DNA from: Herbidospora galbida
GTDB lineage: Bacteria; Actinomycetota; Actinomycetes; Streptosporangiales; Streptosporangiaceae
Direction: 5' to 3'
DNA: 64,000 nucleotides
Assembly: GCF_005233835.1 (NCBI RefSeq)
Contig: NZ_SZQA01000025.1
Span: forward strand, 62,001 to 126,000
Shown here: positions 1 through 11,414 of the stretch, in pieces
How the letters are laid out: each line of letters opens with the position of its first letter
Numbering within the stretch: position 1 is the stretch's first letter
Made by a program: the position numbers and the translations under genes
The notes under the pieces: generated by a model
The model's database searches: none
What the model was told of the DNA's origin: nothing
What the model saw: only the letters and a program-made list of their open reading frames with translations

Positions 1-1
1 C

Positions 2-97
2 CGCACGATAGCCACGGCCGCCTCCATCTGGCGGCCACTCGCCCGGAGCCAGGACGCCCTGGCAACCGACGGGCTCGCGTTCCTCCGGGCTCTCTGA
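2..97 (+). CDS. C-terminal end of an upstream gene (partial)
   Basis: An open frame runs from the left edge to a TGA at 95-97 and gives 31 residues ending in FLRAL. It has no stop and its codon use matches the genome, so it may be the tail of a gene cut by the window edge. The fragment is too short to name; a regulator C-terminus is possible. It contains a perfect GGCCGCC/GGCGGCC inverted repeat, which may be chance. Confidence 0.3.
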   Translation, partial: RTIATAASIWRPLARSQDALATDGLAFLRAL

Positions 98-125
98 CAC
101 ATCCCGCACCCTCCCAGGGAGCGCC

Positions 126-3100
126 ATGCGTAGGTACCTCATCGCCCTCTTGACCCCGCTTCTCCTGTTGTTAGCGCTACCAGCCCCCGCCGCGGCGGCG
201 CCCGTCTTCCGGGCGCTGCTGTTCACCGAGACGGCGGGCTACGTGCACGACTCGATCTCCGCGGGCGTCACGATGGTCAACAACATGGCGGCCGCGAACA
301 ACTTCGAGGTCGTCCAGAGCAACAACTCCAGTTCGTTCACCACCTCCAACCTGGCCACCTTCGACGTGATCATCATGCTGCAGAACTCCGGCATGGTCTG
401 GGACAACGACTCCCAGCGCCAGGCCCTGCAGAGCTACGTCGAGGGCGGCGGCGGCATCGTCGCCATCCACAACGCCACCGACATGGGGATCGAGTCGACG
501 TTCCCCTACTGGGACAACCTGATCCAGGCCGGCGCGCACATGCCCGCCCACTCCAACATCGTCCAGGGCACCGCCAAGGTGGCCGACGACGTTCACCCCT
601 CCACGTCCGGGTTGCCTGACCGCTGGACGCGGACCGAGGAGTGGTACAACTTCGACCGCAGCATCCGGGGCGACGCGCACATCCTGGTGACGGCCGACGA
701 GACGACCTACTCCCCCGGCGGCAACGCCATGGGACACGACCACCCGATCTCGTGGTGCCGTGAGGTCGGGGCGGCCAAGGTCTGGGCGACGGCCATGGGC
801 CACACCGCCTCGACCTACAGCGAACCGCTGTTCCAGCAGCACGTGCTGGGCGGCATCCGCTGGGCCGGCGGCGAACTGCCCGGCGGCTGCGGCGGCACCG
901 TCTGGAACCGGTTCCAGAAGGTGACCCTCGACTCGGCGCCCAACCAGCCGATGCAGCTCGACATCGCGCCCGACAAGACGGTGTTCTACGTCAGCCGGGC
1001 CGGTCAGCTGAAGACGATCAACCCGTCCAACGGCCAGATCGCGACCGCGCACACCCTCAGCGTCTACACCGGCGGCGAGGACGGCCTGGTCGGCCTGGCC
1101 CTCGACCCGAACTTCGCCTCGAACCGCTATCTGTATCTCTACTATTCGCCGACCGGCAGCCAGTCGATCGTGCGGGTGTCGCGGTTCACGTACACCGCCT
1201 CGGCCGCGCCCAGCGCCCTGAGCGACGAGCGCGTCCTGCTCACCATCCCGGCCGAGCGCATCGACGAGCCGGGCCACACGGGCGGTTACCTGACGTTCGG
1301 CCCGAACGGCAACCTGTACATCGGCGTCGGCGACGACGTGAACCCGAACGCCTCGTCCGGCTACGCGCCGATCGACGAGCGCTCGGGCCGCGCCCACTTC
1401 GACGCGCAGCGTACGGCGGCCAACACCAACGACCTGCGCGGCAAGATCCTGCGCATCCACCCGGAGGCCAACGGGACGTACACGATCCCGAGCGGCAACA
1501 TGTTCCCGCAGGGAACCGCGCAGACCCGGCCGGAGATCTACGCCATGGGCTTCCGGAACCCGTTCCGGTTCGCGGTGAACAAGGAGAACGGCTGGATCTC
1601 GATGGCCGACTACGGCCCCGACGCGGGTTCGCCCAACTCCAGCCGGGGCCCGGCGGGCACGGTCGAGTACAACCTGATCAAGTCGCCCGGCTTCTACGGC
1701 TGGCCCTACTGCACCGGCAACAACACCCCGTACAACGACTTCAACTTCGCGACCAACACGTCGGGGTCGCTGTTCAACTGCTCCTCCCCGACCAACACCT
1801 CGCCCAACAACACGGGTCTCCAGACGCTGCCGGCCGCGCGGGCGGCGAACGTCTGGTACACCTACAGCGGCGCGGTCCAGTGGCCCGAAATGGGCAACAG
1901 CGGCGGCGCGGCCCCGATGGGCGGCCCGTTCTACCACTTCGACCCGAACAACACCTCCGAGACCAAGTTCCCGCAGTACTTCGACGACACCCCGTTCTTC
2001 TACGAGTGGAGCCGGAACTTCGTCGCCGAGATGCGGCTCGACAACTCCGGCAACCTGCTGAAGATCAACCGGTTCCTGTCGTCGATGCAGTTCCGGTCGC
2101 CGATGGACATGAAGTTCGGCCCCGACGGGTCGCTCTACATGATCGACTGGGGCAGCGGTTTCGGCGGCGCCAACACCGACGACGGCGTCTACCGCATCGA
2201 CTACATCAACGGCTCCCGGGCCCCGCTCGCCAGGGCGTCGGGCACGCCGACCTCCGGCCAGGCCCCGCTGACGGTGCAGTTCTCGTCGTCGGGCTCGGCC
2301 GACCCCGACGGTGACGCCATCACCTACGCGTGGGACTTCACCGACAACGGCTCGGTCGACTCGACGTCGGCCAACCCGAGCTTCACCTACACCTCCAACG
2401 GCAACTACACCGCGCGCCTGACCGTCCGGGACGCAGGCGGCAAGACCGGCACCGCCACCGTGCCGGTCGTCGTGGGCAACACGGCGCCGACCCTGCAGTT
2501 CTCCGCTCCGCCGAACGGAGGCGCGTTCAACTTCGGGGACACGATCTCGTACACGATCACCGGCAGTGACCCCGAGGACGGGTCGATCGACTGTTCGCGC
2601 GTGCAGGTCATCGTCGCCCTCGGACACGACACGCACAGCCACGACGTCGAGCAGCGCACCGGCTGTTCGGCGACCATCACGACCGGCCAGTCGGGCCACG
2701 AGCCGACCCAGAACGTGTTCTACGTGCTCTCGGCGACGTACACCGACAGCGGCGGCCTCACCAAGGGCGCCGAGCTGATCCTCCAGCCCAAGCAGAAGCA
2801 GGCCGAGCACTTCACGAACTCCTCCGGAGTCCGGGTCGTGGCGGTGTCGGGCGCGGAGAACGGCAACCGGGTCGGCGACATCTCCAACAACGACTGGATC
2901 GCGTTCGCGCCCATGGCGACGCAGGGCATCACCGGGATCTCCTACCGGGTCTCCTCGATCTCCTCGGGCGGCTCGATCGAACTGCGGGCGGGCTCGGCGA
3001 CCGGCACCCTGCTCGCGACCACGTCGGTGCCCTCCACCGGCGGCTGGGACACCTACCAGTCGCTGTCGGCGAGCACCGTGACAGGGGTGAGCGGCAGCCA

Positions 3101-3629
3101 GACGTTCTACCTGGTGTTCAAGCACTCGACGGCCAACCAGTTCGACCTCGACTCCTTCACCCTCCAGGGTCAGGGCGTCGGCGGCGGTTCGTCGACCACC
3201 GGACCGGTCGCGAACGGCGTCTACCAGATCGTCAACGTCGGCTCCGGCAAGGCGGTGGACATCGAAAGCCAGTCGACGGCCGACGGTGCCAGGGCCGTCC
3301 AGTGGACGGTCGGCAGCGGGACGAACCAGCGGTTCCGGTTCGTGGACGCGGGCAGCGGCGCGTTCCGGCTCCAGGCGATGCACTCCAGCAAGTGCCTGGA
3401 CGTGTCGGGCGCCTCGACCTCCGCGGGCGGGCTCCTGGTCCAGTGGACCTGCCACACGAACGCGAACCAGTCGTACCGGTTCACGGCGCAGGGGTCGAAC
3501 TGGCGGATCCAGGCGGGGCACAGCAACCTGTGCCTCGAATTGCCTGACTCGGCCAACCTGACCCAGCTCCGCCAGAACACCTGTTCCTCGTCCAGCACCC
3601 AGCAGTGGTCGCTGACCCGGATCAGCTAG
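126..3629 (+). CDS. Secreted ThuA - PQQ-type sugar dehydrogenase - PKD - CBM6-like - ricin protein
   Basis: This is an exported protein of 1167 residues with a clear signal peptide (residues 1-25, cut after PAAAA). Domains in order: a ThuA-like fold (about 28-250), a glucose/sorbosone dehydrogenase-like beta-propeller (about 260-690, with DGLVGLALDPNF and TNDLRGKILRIHPEA), a PKD domain (about 708-788, SADPDGDAITYAWDF), a beta-rich linker, a CBM6-like domain (about 892-1015) and a ricin-type beta-trefoil (about 1030-1166). The propeller family oxidises sugars with PQQ, but no substrate can be assigned here. The carbohydrate-binding C-terminus suggests action on polysaccharide outside the cell. 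The start follows an AGGGAG ribosome site. It is paralogous to the protein encoded at 58914-62162, which lacks ThuA and ricin and has F5/8C domains instead. Confidence 0.9.
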   Translation: MRRYLIALLTPLLLLLALPAPAAAAPVFRALLFTETAGYVHDSISAGVTMVNNMAAANNFEVVQSNNSSSFTTSNLATFDVIIMLQNSGMVWDNDSQRQALQSYVEGGGGIVAIHNATDMGIESTFPYWDNLIQAGAHMPAHSNIVQGTAKVADDVHPSTSGLPDRWTRTEEWYNFDRSIRGDAHILVTADETTYSPGGNAMGHDHPISWCREVGAAKVWATAMGHTASTYSEPLFQQHVLGGIRWAGGELPGGCGGTVWNRFQKVTLDSAPNQPMQLDIAPDKTVFYVSRAGQLKTINPSNGQIATAHTLSVYTGGEDGLVGLALDPNFASNRYLYLYYSPTGSQSIVRVSRFTYTASAAPSALSDERVLLTIPAERIDEPGHTGGYLTFGPNGNLYIGVGDDVNPNASSGYAPIDERSGRAHFDAQRTAANTNDLRGKILRIHPEANGTYTIPSGNMFPQGTAQTRPEIYAMGFRNPFRFAVNKENGWISMADYGPDAGSPNSSRGPAGTVEYNLIKSPGFYGWPYCTGNNTPYNDFNFATNTSGSLFNCSSPTNTSPNNTGLQTLPAARAANVWYTYSGAVQWPEMGNSGGAAPMGGPFYHFDPNNTSETKFPQYFDDTPFFYEWSRNFVAEMRLDNSGNLLKINRFLSSMQFRSPMDMKFGPDGSLYMIDWGSGFGGANTDDGVYRIDYINGSRAPLARASGTPTSGQAPLTVQFSSSGSADPDGDAITYAWDFTDNGSVDSTSANPSFTYTSNGNYTARLTVRDAGGKTGTATVPVVVGNTAPTLQFSAPPNGGAFNFGDTISYTITGSDPEDGSIDCSRVQVIVALGHDTHSHDVEQRTGCSATITTGQSGHEPTQNVFYVLSATYTDSGGLTKGAELILQPKQKQAEHFTNSSGVRVVAVSGAENGNRVGDISNNDWIAFAPMATQGITGISYRVSSISSGGSIELRAGSATGTLLATTSVPSTGGWDTYQSLSASTVTGVSGSQTFYLVFKHSTANQFDLDSFTLQGQGVGGGSSTTGPVANGVYQIVNVGSGKAVDIESQSTADGARAVQWTVGSGTNQRFRFVDAGSGAFRLQAMHSSKCLDVSGASTSAGGLLVQWTCHTNANQSYRFTAQGSNWRIQAGHSNLCLELPDSANLTQLRQNTCSSSSTQQWSLTRIS

Positions 3630-3638
3630 CGTGACCGG

Positions 3639-3667
3639 CCGGCCCCCGGAGATCGTCCGGGGGCCGG
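3639..3667. terminator. Shared terminator hairpin between convergent genes
   Basis: A perfect 12-bp stem (CCGGCCCCCGGA with TCCGGGGGCCGG) and a 5-nt loop lies in the 47-bp gap between the stop of the secreted dehydrogenase and the stop of rhaS. It can serve both strands. There is no long T-run, as is common for actinomycete terminators. Confidence 0.7.
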
Positions 3668-3676
3668 TTCCGGCCC

Positions 3677-4740
<1,064 letters not shown>

Positions 4741-4744
<4 letters not shown>

Positions 4745-5682
4745 TGGACCGGTTTCCTTTCCAGACGGACTTTCAGGTTCGGTGCGAGCACCGAGGCGAC
4801 GAGCAGCAGGCCCGTCACGAAGTTGAGGACCTCGTTGGCGACGTCGGCGAGGATGAGCGCGTTGCGGACGACGGCCAGCAGCAGCACGGCGGCCACGACG
4901 CCCGGGAGGGTGCCGCGTCCGCCGAAGATCGACACCCCGCCCAGCAGGACGGCGGCCACGACGGCCAGTTCCAGTCCGACGCCGTTGTCGGCGCGGGCGC
5001 TGGCGTACCGGAAGGTGAACACGAGCGAGGCGAGGCCGGCCATCGCGCCCGAGGCGACGAAGAGCCAGAACTTGATGCGCTTGACCCTGATCCCGGCGAA
5101 GTAGGCGGCCTCCTCGTTGGCGCCCAGCGCGGTGATCGCCCGGCCGAGGCCGGTCGCGTGCAGCAGGATCCCGGCGGCGACGGCGAGCGCCGCGACCAGC
5201 AGGGTCATGAGCGGGATCGGGCCGACGGACTGGGTGGCCAGGCTCGTGTACGCGGGCGGCAGGTCGGCCACCGCCTGGTCGCCGAGGATGACGTAGGCCA
5301 GGCCCCGGTAGAGGGCGAAGGTGCCGATGGTGACGGCCAGCGACGGCAGCCCGAGCCGGGTGACGAGGAGCCCGTTGAGCGCGCCCGCGAGCGCGCCGAC
5401 TACGAGGCAGATCGGCATGATCGTCTCGATGGGGAGGCCGGCGGTCCACAGCCGGCCGAGCACCGCGCAGCAGAGCCCCAGTGTGGACGCGACCGACAGG
5501 TCGATCTCGGCGGCGACGATGACGAGGGTCATGGTCAGCGCCATGAGGGCGATCTCGGTGACGTCCAGGAGCAGGAAACCGACGTTGGAGCCGTTGGCGA
5601 ACCCGTCGACCCCCAGCGAGGCGGCGACGGTGACCGCGGCGAGCAGGGCGACGACGAGGGTCTCCCAGCGGTCAACGCGCAT
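4741..5682 (-). CDS. rhaQ: CUT2 sugar ABC transporter permease (second)
   Basis: Integral membrane permease of 313 residues, about eight to ten hydrophobic helices, of the BPD_transp_2/ribose-type family. The AAEIDLSVAS motif after the third helix region and LLGGVSIFGGRGT near the C-terminus are family hallmarks. It would form the translocation channel together with the adjacent permease. It overlaps the preceding permease gene by 11 bp and the following rhaS by 4 bp, so all four genes should be translated as one coupled operon. Assignment as Q rather than P follows gene order only. Confidence 0.85.
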
Positions 5683-6663
5683 CGCGGTACCTCCGCTTCC
5701 TCAGAGCCCGGGCCATCCGTAACGCGAGCAGGCGGTCGAGCATGATGGCGGCGAGGATCAGCGCGCCGTTGACGGCGGTCTGGGCCAGGGCGTCCACGCG
5801 CAGGACGGCCAGGGCGCTGGTGATGCCCGAGAGCAGCAGCGCGCCGAGCGCGGCGCCGTAGACGGTCCCCGAGCCGCCGAAGATGGCGACCCCGCCGACG
5901 ACCACGGCGGCGATGACGTCGAGCTCCTTGCCGGTGGCGACCGTGGCGTCGACGGTGCCGAACCTGGCCGCCCAGATGACGCCGGCCAGCCCGGCCAGCG
6001 CGCCGCTGACCACGAACGCCGACACGACGCGCCGCTTCACCGCGATGCCGGCCAGCACGGCGGCGTCGGGGCTGGAGCCGATGGCGTAGAGCTCGCGGCC
6101 CTGCGGCAGGTTGCGCAGCACCCAGCCGACGGCGAGCACGACGGTGAGCGCGACCAGCGCCGGGAGTGGGACGCCGAGCACGTCTGCGGAGCCCAAACGC
6201 AGGAAGCCCTCCGGCATGTCGGCGGCGTTGACCTGGCGTCCGCCGGCCCAGGCGTAGTCGACGCCGCGGAAGGCGTAGAGCGTGCCGAGGGTGGCGACCA
6301 GCGCCGGGACCTTGGCCACCCCGACGAGCAGGCCGTTGACCGCGCCGCACGCCGCGCCGAGCAGGACGCATCCGGCGACGACGACCGGGATCGGGACGCC
6401 CGGGTGGTCGGCCAGGATCAGCGCGCCCCCGAACGCGCTGATCCCGACGACCGAGCTGACCGACAGGTCGACGTTCCGGGTGACGACGACGAGCGTCTGG
6501 CCGACGGCGAGCGTGGCGATGATGGCCGAGTTGAGCAGGATGTCGCGGATGCTGGCCGGGGACAGGAACGCCGGGTTGACCACCCCGGTGACGCCGAACA
6601 GCGCGGCCAGCGCGACGACGATCCCGAGCTCCCTGACCCGCCCGACGCGGTCGACCAGCCCGG

Positions 6664-6667
<4 letters not shown>
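5672..6667 (-). CDS. rhaP: CUT2 sugar ABC transporter permease (first)
   Basis: Integral membrane permease of 331 residues. It has the family motif [10 protein letters not shown] and, near the C-terminus, [15 protein letters not shown]. The start is GTG at 6667, overlapping the ATPase stop (GTGA), followed by [15 protein letters not shown] before the first helix. A longer open frame continues upstream but lies entirely inside the ATPase gene in another frame. It pairs with the next permease to form a heterodimeric channel, as in rhamnose transporters with two different permease genes. Confidence 0.85.
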
Positions 6668-8133
<1,466 letters not shown>

Positions 8134-8150
8134 GCGACCTCCCGGGCCAG

Positions 8151-8202
8151 AAAAACGTTTCAAATTTGTCCGGACAGTAGATGAGCGTTACTGCCTCGTC
8201 AA
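8151..8202 (-). promoter_or_regulatory. rhaT promoter with LacI-type operators
   Basis: Read on the minus strand there is a -35 TTGACG (8202-8197), a 17-bp spacer and a -10 TACTGT (8179-8174). A perfect 10-bp palindrome TGTCCGGACA (8167-8176) covers the -10/start point. Just downstream, AAAAACGTTTCA (8151-8162) matches the LacI-family consensus TGAAACGTTTCA at 10 of 12 positions. This layout fits repression by the divergent LacI protein, released by sugar. Confidence 0.6.
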
Positions 8203-8244
8203 TAGCGGGTTTCCAAGCCATTTCGTGTAATGGAGCACCTCACG

Positions 8245-8273
8245 TTGCCTCTTGGCGCTTATTACGTTTTAAT
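8245..8273 (+). promoter_or_regulatory. Promoter of the LacI regulator gene
   Basis: A -35 TTGCCT (8245-8250), a 17-bp spacer and a -10 TTTAAT (8268-8273) precede the ATG at 8282 by eight bases. There is no Shine-Dalgarno sequence, so transcription probably starts at or next to the ATG and the mRNA is leaderless. Confidence 0.55.
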
Positions 8274-8281
8274 CAACGTCC

Positions 8282-9268
8282 ATGAGCGACGTGGGCATCA
8301 AGGATGTCGCCGCGCGAGCCGGAGTGTCGCCGGGCACCGTGTCCAACGTGCTCAACCGGCCCGAGAAGGTGTCGCCGGCGACCCGCGAGAGGGTCGAGGC
8401 GGCCGTCCGGGAGCTGGGGTTCGTGCGCCACGGGTCGGCGTCCACGCTGCGGGCCGGGCACAGCAAGACCATCGGCCTGTCGGTGATCGACATCGGCAAC
8501 CCGTTCTTCACCGACGTCACGGCCGGCGTGGAGGAGGTCGCCAGCAGCCTCGGTTACGCCGTCATCCTCAGCAACTCGGCCGGATCCCGGGCCAAGGAGG
8601 AGCGCAACCTGCTCGTGCTGGCCGAACAGCGGGTGCGCGGGGTGCTGATCACCCCGTCCGACGAAGACCCGGCGCGGCTCGACCGGCTGCGCAAGCGCGG
8701 CATCAGCGTCGTCCTGGTCGACCATCCGGCCCACTGCCCCGACCAGTGCTCGGTCGCGGTCAACGACGTCGGCGGGGGCATGACGGCGGTGCGCCACCTG
8801 ATGGACACGGGGGCGAGATCCATCGTGTACGTCACGGGCCCCCTCACCATCCGCCAGTGCCTCGACCGCAGGGCGGGCGCCGAGCGCGCCTTCGGCCGCC
8901 CGCTGCGGGTGATCGAGATGGGCGCGATGACCCCGCGCGCCGGCCAGCAGGCCGCCGAGAAGCTGCTCGCCGAGGGCGACCTGCCCGACGCCGTGTTCTG
9001 CGCCAACGACTTACTCGCCCTCGGCCTGATGCGCGGCCTCACCCACGCGGGCGTCAGAGTGCCCGACGACGTCGCCCTGATCGGTTACGACGACATCGAC
9101 TTCGCGGCGGCCTCGGCGGTGTCGCTGACCTCGATCCGCCAGCCGACCCACCAGCTCGGCCGGGTGGCGACCGAACTGCTGCTCGACGAGTGCGACAACC
9201 CGGCCACCCACGCCCACCAGCAGATCATGTTCCAGCCCGAACTGGTGGTCCGCGAGTCGACCCGGTGA
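8282..9268 (+). CDS. LacI-family transcriptional regulator
   Basis: Sugar-responsive DNA-binding regulator of 328 residues. The N-terminal helix-turn-helix (IKDVAARAGVSPGTVSNVLN, residues 5-24) is followed by the hinge helix and a periplasmic-binding-protein-like effector domain (KTIGLSVIDIGNPFF, ending FQPELVVREST). It is divergent from rhaT, with a palindromic LacI-type operator between the two genes, so it most likely controls the rhaTPQS operon. The inducer is probably the transported deoxyhexose or a catabolite; that part is inference. The short gap between the predicted -10 and the ATG points to leaderless translation. Confidence 0.9.
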   Translation: MSDVGIKDVAARAGVSPGTVSNVLNRPEKVSPATRERVEAAVRELGFVRHGSASTLRAGHSKTIGLSVIDIGNPFFTDVTAGVEEVASSLGYAVILSNSAGSRAKEERNLLVLAEQRVRGVLITPSDEDPARLDRLRKRGISVVLVDHPAHCPDQCSVAVNDVGGGMTAVRHLMDTGARSIVYVTGPLTIRQCLDRRAGAERAFGRPLRVIEMGAMTPRAGQQAAEKLLAEGDLPDAVFCANDLLALGLMRGLTHAGVRVPDDVALIGYDDIDFAAASAVSLTSIRQPTHQLGRVATELLLDECDNPATHAHQQIMFQPELVVRESTR

Positions 9269-9272
9269 CGGG

Positions 9273-9587
9273 TCAGGCGGGCTGGGCCTCGTTCGACAGG
9301 TAGACCCACGCGGTGATGCCCGACTTGAGGGTGACGAGACGGCGGGCGTACTCGACGCCCTCGTAGGCGTCGGCGGCGGCCAGCTCCTCGGCGCTGAGCT
9401 GGTAGATCACGCCGAGCACCTCTTCACCGGGCGACCGCTGGACGATGGGGAACGTGCCGCCGGTGATCTTGATCGTGGTCAGGCGGTGGTTCGGCAGGGC
9501 GTCGGGGCGACCTTCCAGGCGGCGGCCGAACTGGGCGAGCTGCACCCGTTCGAGCTGAAGGGTGCCGTACGAGAAGAGAAAGATCAC
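9273..9587 (-). CDS. Gamma-glutamylcyclotransferase-like (AIG2 fold) protein
   Basis: Small cytoplasmic protein of 104 residues. The N-terminal FLFSYGTLQ with its YGTL loop is the signature of the gamma-glutamylcyclotransferase/AIG2 fold, and a central acidic residue lies in VIYQLSAEELAAADAYEGV. The GTG at 9587 is chosen because the family begins directly at this strand; the longer open frame upstream is the remnant of another gene (see 9584-9725). The enzyme family cleaves gamma-glutamyl amines to 5-oxoproline, but the exact substrate here cannot be told. It converges on the LacI gene, with only 4 bp between the stops. Confidence 0.75.
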   Translation of the reverse strand: MIFLFSYGTLQLERVQLAQFGRRLEGRPDALPNHRLTTIKITGGTFPIVQRSPGEEVLGVIYQLSAEELAAADAYEGVEYARRLVTLKSGITAWVYLSNEAQPA

Positions 9588-9725
9588 CCGCCCAGTGTGC
9601 CAGTGAGCAGTGTCTTGCCGAAGACCGCCCGGCCCTCCATGGCGGCGTGCGCGGCGCAGCGGCGGATCCGCCACCTGCAGCAGGTCCTCGGCGAGATCAC
9701 CGGCGGCGAGAAGCTCTGCGAACAG
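9584..9725 (-). pseudogene. Decayed 3' end of a zinc-type quinone oxidoreductase/alcohol dehydrogenase
   Basis: On the minus strand one frame reads LFAELLAAGDLAEDLLQ and then PPLRR. After a one-base frame change it continues AHAAMEGRAVFGKTLLTG to a TGA whose last bases overlap the GTG of the next gene (GTGA). These are the C-terminal helix and GK-LL strand typical of the medium-chain dehydrogenase/quinone oxidoreductase family. The rest of the gene is missing, replaced by the rpmE2 terminator. It is probably a remnant of a gene once translationally coupled to the cyclotransferase-like gene. Confidence 0.5.
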
Positions 9726-9729
9726 CGAG

Positions 9730-9754
9730 AGCCGGCCACCAACGGTGGCCGGCT
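9730..9754 (-). terminator. Terminator of the rpmG-rpmE2 operon
   Basis: An 11-bp perfect stem (AGCCGGCCACC / GGTGGCCGGCT) with a three-base loop lies 14 bp after the stop of the L31 gene on the minus strand. No clear T-run follows. Confidence 0.65.
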
Positions 9755-9767
9755 CCCGGTCTGAGGC

Positions 9768-10010
9768 CTACTTGGCGTAGCGGCGGCGGAAGCGCTCGAC
9801 GCGTCCGGCGGAGTCCACCACGCGGCTCTTGCCCGTGTAGAACGGGTGGCTGGCGGAGCTGACGTCGACGTCGACGACCGGGTAGGTCTGGCCGTCCTCC
9901 CACTCCACCGTCTTGTTCGACCGCACCGTCGACCTGGTCAGGATCGCGAACCCCGCGCTCGGGTCGCGGAAGACCACGGGACGGTACTCGGGGTGAATGC
10001 CCTTCTTCAT
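9768..10010 (-). CDS. rpmE2: Ribosomal protein L31 type B (zinc-free)
   Basis: Large-subunit ribosomal protein of 80 residues beginning [16 protein letters not shown]. It lacks the CxxC pairs of the zinc-binding L31 and has the SHPFYTGK motif of the type B (C-minus) form. In actinobacteria this paralogue replaces zinc-containing L31 when zinc is scarce, freeing zinc. It lies three bases after the L33 gene, in one operon preceded by a Zur-like box. Confidence 0.95.
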   Translation of the reverse strand: MKKGIHPEYRPVVFRDPSAGFAILTRSTVRSNKTVEWEDGQTYPVVDVDVSSASHPFYTGKSRVVDSAGRVERFRRRYAK

Positions 10011-10013
10011 GCG

Positions 10014-10178
10014 CTATCGCTCCTCTCGGAAGGTCACGTGCTGCCGGATGACGGGGTCGTACTTGCGCAACTCCATCCGGTCGGGGTCGTTGCGGCGGTT
10101 CTTCCTGGTCACATAGGTCGCACCGGTACCTGCGGTGGACCGGAGCCGGACCAGCGGGCGGAGGTCGCTTCGCTTCAC
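10014..10178 (-). CDS. rpmG: Ribosomal protein L33 (zinc-free paralogue)
   Basis: A 54-residue ribosomal protein that starts at a GTG at 10178, with the family core [19 protein letters not shown] and the C-terminus HVTFREER. No CxxC zinc ligands are present, so it is the C-minus paralogue. The predicted Zur box ends only five bases upstream of the GTG, leaving no room for a Shine-Dalgarno site, so a leaderless transcript is likely. It is the first gene of the rpmG-rpmE2 pair, expected to be induced by zinc starvation. Confidence 0.92.
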   Translation of the reverse strand: MKRSDLRPLVRLRSTAGTGATYVTRKNRRNDPDRMELRKYDPVIRQHVTFREER

Positions 10179-10183
10179 GGGAT

Positions 10184-10198
10184 CGAAAACCGTTTTCA
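10184..10198 (-). promoter_or_regulatory. Candidate Zur box
   Basis: Minus-strand TGAAAACGGTTTTCG is a 7-1-7 inverted repeat closely resembling the actinobacterial Zur consensus TGAAAATCATTTTCA. It lies just upstream of two zinc-free ribosomal protein genes, which are classic Zur targets. It also overlaps the last codon of the upstream epoxide hydrolase gene. Confidence 0.65.
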
Positions 10199-11350
10199 AT
10201 CTCGGGATATTCCCGGGGCGCGGAAGAAGGCGCGGATGTCGGCCGCGAGCAGCTCCGGCTCCTCCATCGCGGGGAAGTGACCGCCCTCGGTGAACTCGCT
10301 CCAGTGGCCGATCGCCTTCCACGGGTCCATCGCGCGGCGCATGAGCGGGTGGGCGTCGAACACGGCGAATCCGGACGGCACGCCGGCGCCCATGAGCACG
10401 TCGAGACCGGAGTGCGCGTTCTCGTAGTAGAACTGCGCGCTCGACGCGCCGCTGCGGGTGAACCAGTACAGGCTGATGTTGGTGAGGAGCTGGTCGCGGT
10501 CGACCGACTCGTCCGGCGTCCGGTAGGCGCCCCCGGCCCTGGTCTTGAACTTCTCGGCGATCCACGCGAGCTGACCGACCGGTGAGTCGGTGAGCGCCGC
10601 GCCGATCGTGTCGGGACGGTGGTTCTGCATCTCCAGATACCCGCGCTCGGGGGCGTCCTCGGCGCGCACCGCCTCGATCTGGGCGATCTCGTCGTCGGAC
10701 AGGCCGTCGGGGTAGGGGAACGTGTCGCCGACCAGCGCGAGCCACTTGGCGTCGCTGCCGAAGTGCGTGCCGATGACGCGCTCCGGATGGACCGCCGCGA
10801 GGCGGCCGACGGTGCCCGCGCCGACGTCGCTGCCGTGGGCCCCGAACCTCTCGTAGCCGAGCCGCGTCATGATCTCGGCGTAGGCGTCCGTCGTCCGCGC
10901 CAGCTCCCAGCCGGTCGCCGACAGCGGGGTGGAGAACCCGAAGCCGGGCGGCGACGGGATGACCACGTGGAACTCGTCGGTCAGCAGCGGGATGAGCCGC
11001 TGGTACTCGACGAACGAGCCCGGCCAGCCGTGGTTCAGCATCAGCGGGGTGGCCTCCGGATTCGCCGACCGAACGTGGACGACGTGGAACGTCTGGCCGT
11101 CGACGACCGTCGTGACCTGGTCGTACGCGTTGAGCTTCGCCTCCTGCGCCCGCCAGTCGAATGCGTCGCGCCAGTACTCGGCGAGCTCCTTCAGGTAGAC
11201 CGGCGGGATGCCGCGGCTGAAGTCGGCGCGGTCGTCCCGGCCCGGCACGGGGATCGGCCAGCGCGTGCGGGCCAGCCGGTCACGCAGGTCGTCCATGTCG
11301 GCCTGGGGGATGTCGACGCGGAACGGGGTGAGTGCGGTGTTCTGATTCAC
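10196..11350 (-). CDS. Epoxide hydrolase (alpha/beta hydrolase with EHN domain)
   Basis: Enzyme of 384 residues hydrolysing epoxides to diols. It has the N-terminal epoxide hydrolase cap ([18 protein letters not shown]), oxyanion-hole motif HGWPGS, nucleophile Asp in GSDVGAG (about residue 174) and catalytic His in [12 protein letters not shown] near the C-terminus. A ring-opening Tyr pair is likely in the lid (LYWFTR). Its GTG start at 11350 lies 64 bp from the divergent WYL regulator, which is a natural candidate controller. The substrate is unknown. The longer upstream opening runs through the divergent gene and is rejected. Confidence 0.85.
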   Translation of the reverse strand: MNQNTALTPFRVDIPQADMDDLRDRLARTRWPIPVPGRDDRADFSRGIPPVYLKELAEYWRDAFDWRAQEAKLNAYDQVTTVVDGQTFHVVHVRSANPEATPLMLNHGWPGSFVEYQRLIPLLTDEFHVVIPSPPGFGFSTPLSATGWELARTTDAYAEIMTRLGYERFGAHGSDVGAGTVGRLAAVHPERVIGTHFGSDAKWLALVGDTFPYPDGLSDDEIAQIEAVRAEDAPERGYLEMQNHRPDTIGAALTDSPVGQLAWIAEKFKTRAGGAYRTPDESVDRDQLLTNISLYWFTRSGASSAQFYYENAHSGLDVLMGAGVPSGFAVFDAHPLMRRAMDPWKAIGHWSEFTEGGHFPAMEEPELLAADIRAFFRAPGISRD

Positions 11351-11414
11351 GACGCCGACGCTCCCAGCCAATGCGGCAGACAAGCTTCCGCAATCGGGTG
11401 GAATGATCGGGACC

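Noticed and set aside
177-3521. Long minus-strand opening (over 1,100 codons) opposite the secreted dehydrogenase gene
   Set aside because: Composition is the Arg/Val/Gly-rich signature of an antisense shadow in high-GC DNA; the plus strand encodes clear domains.
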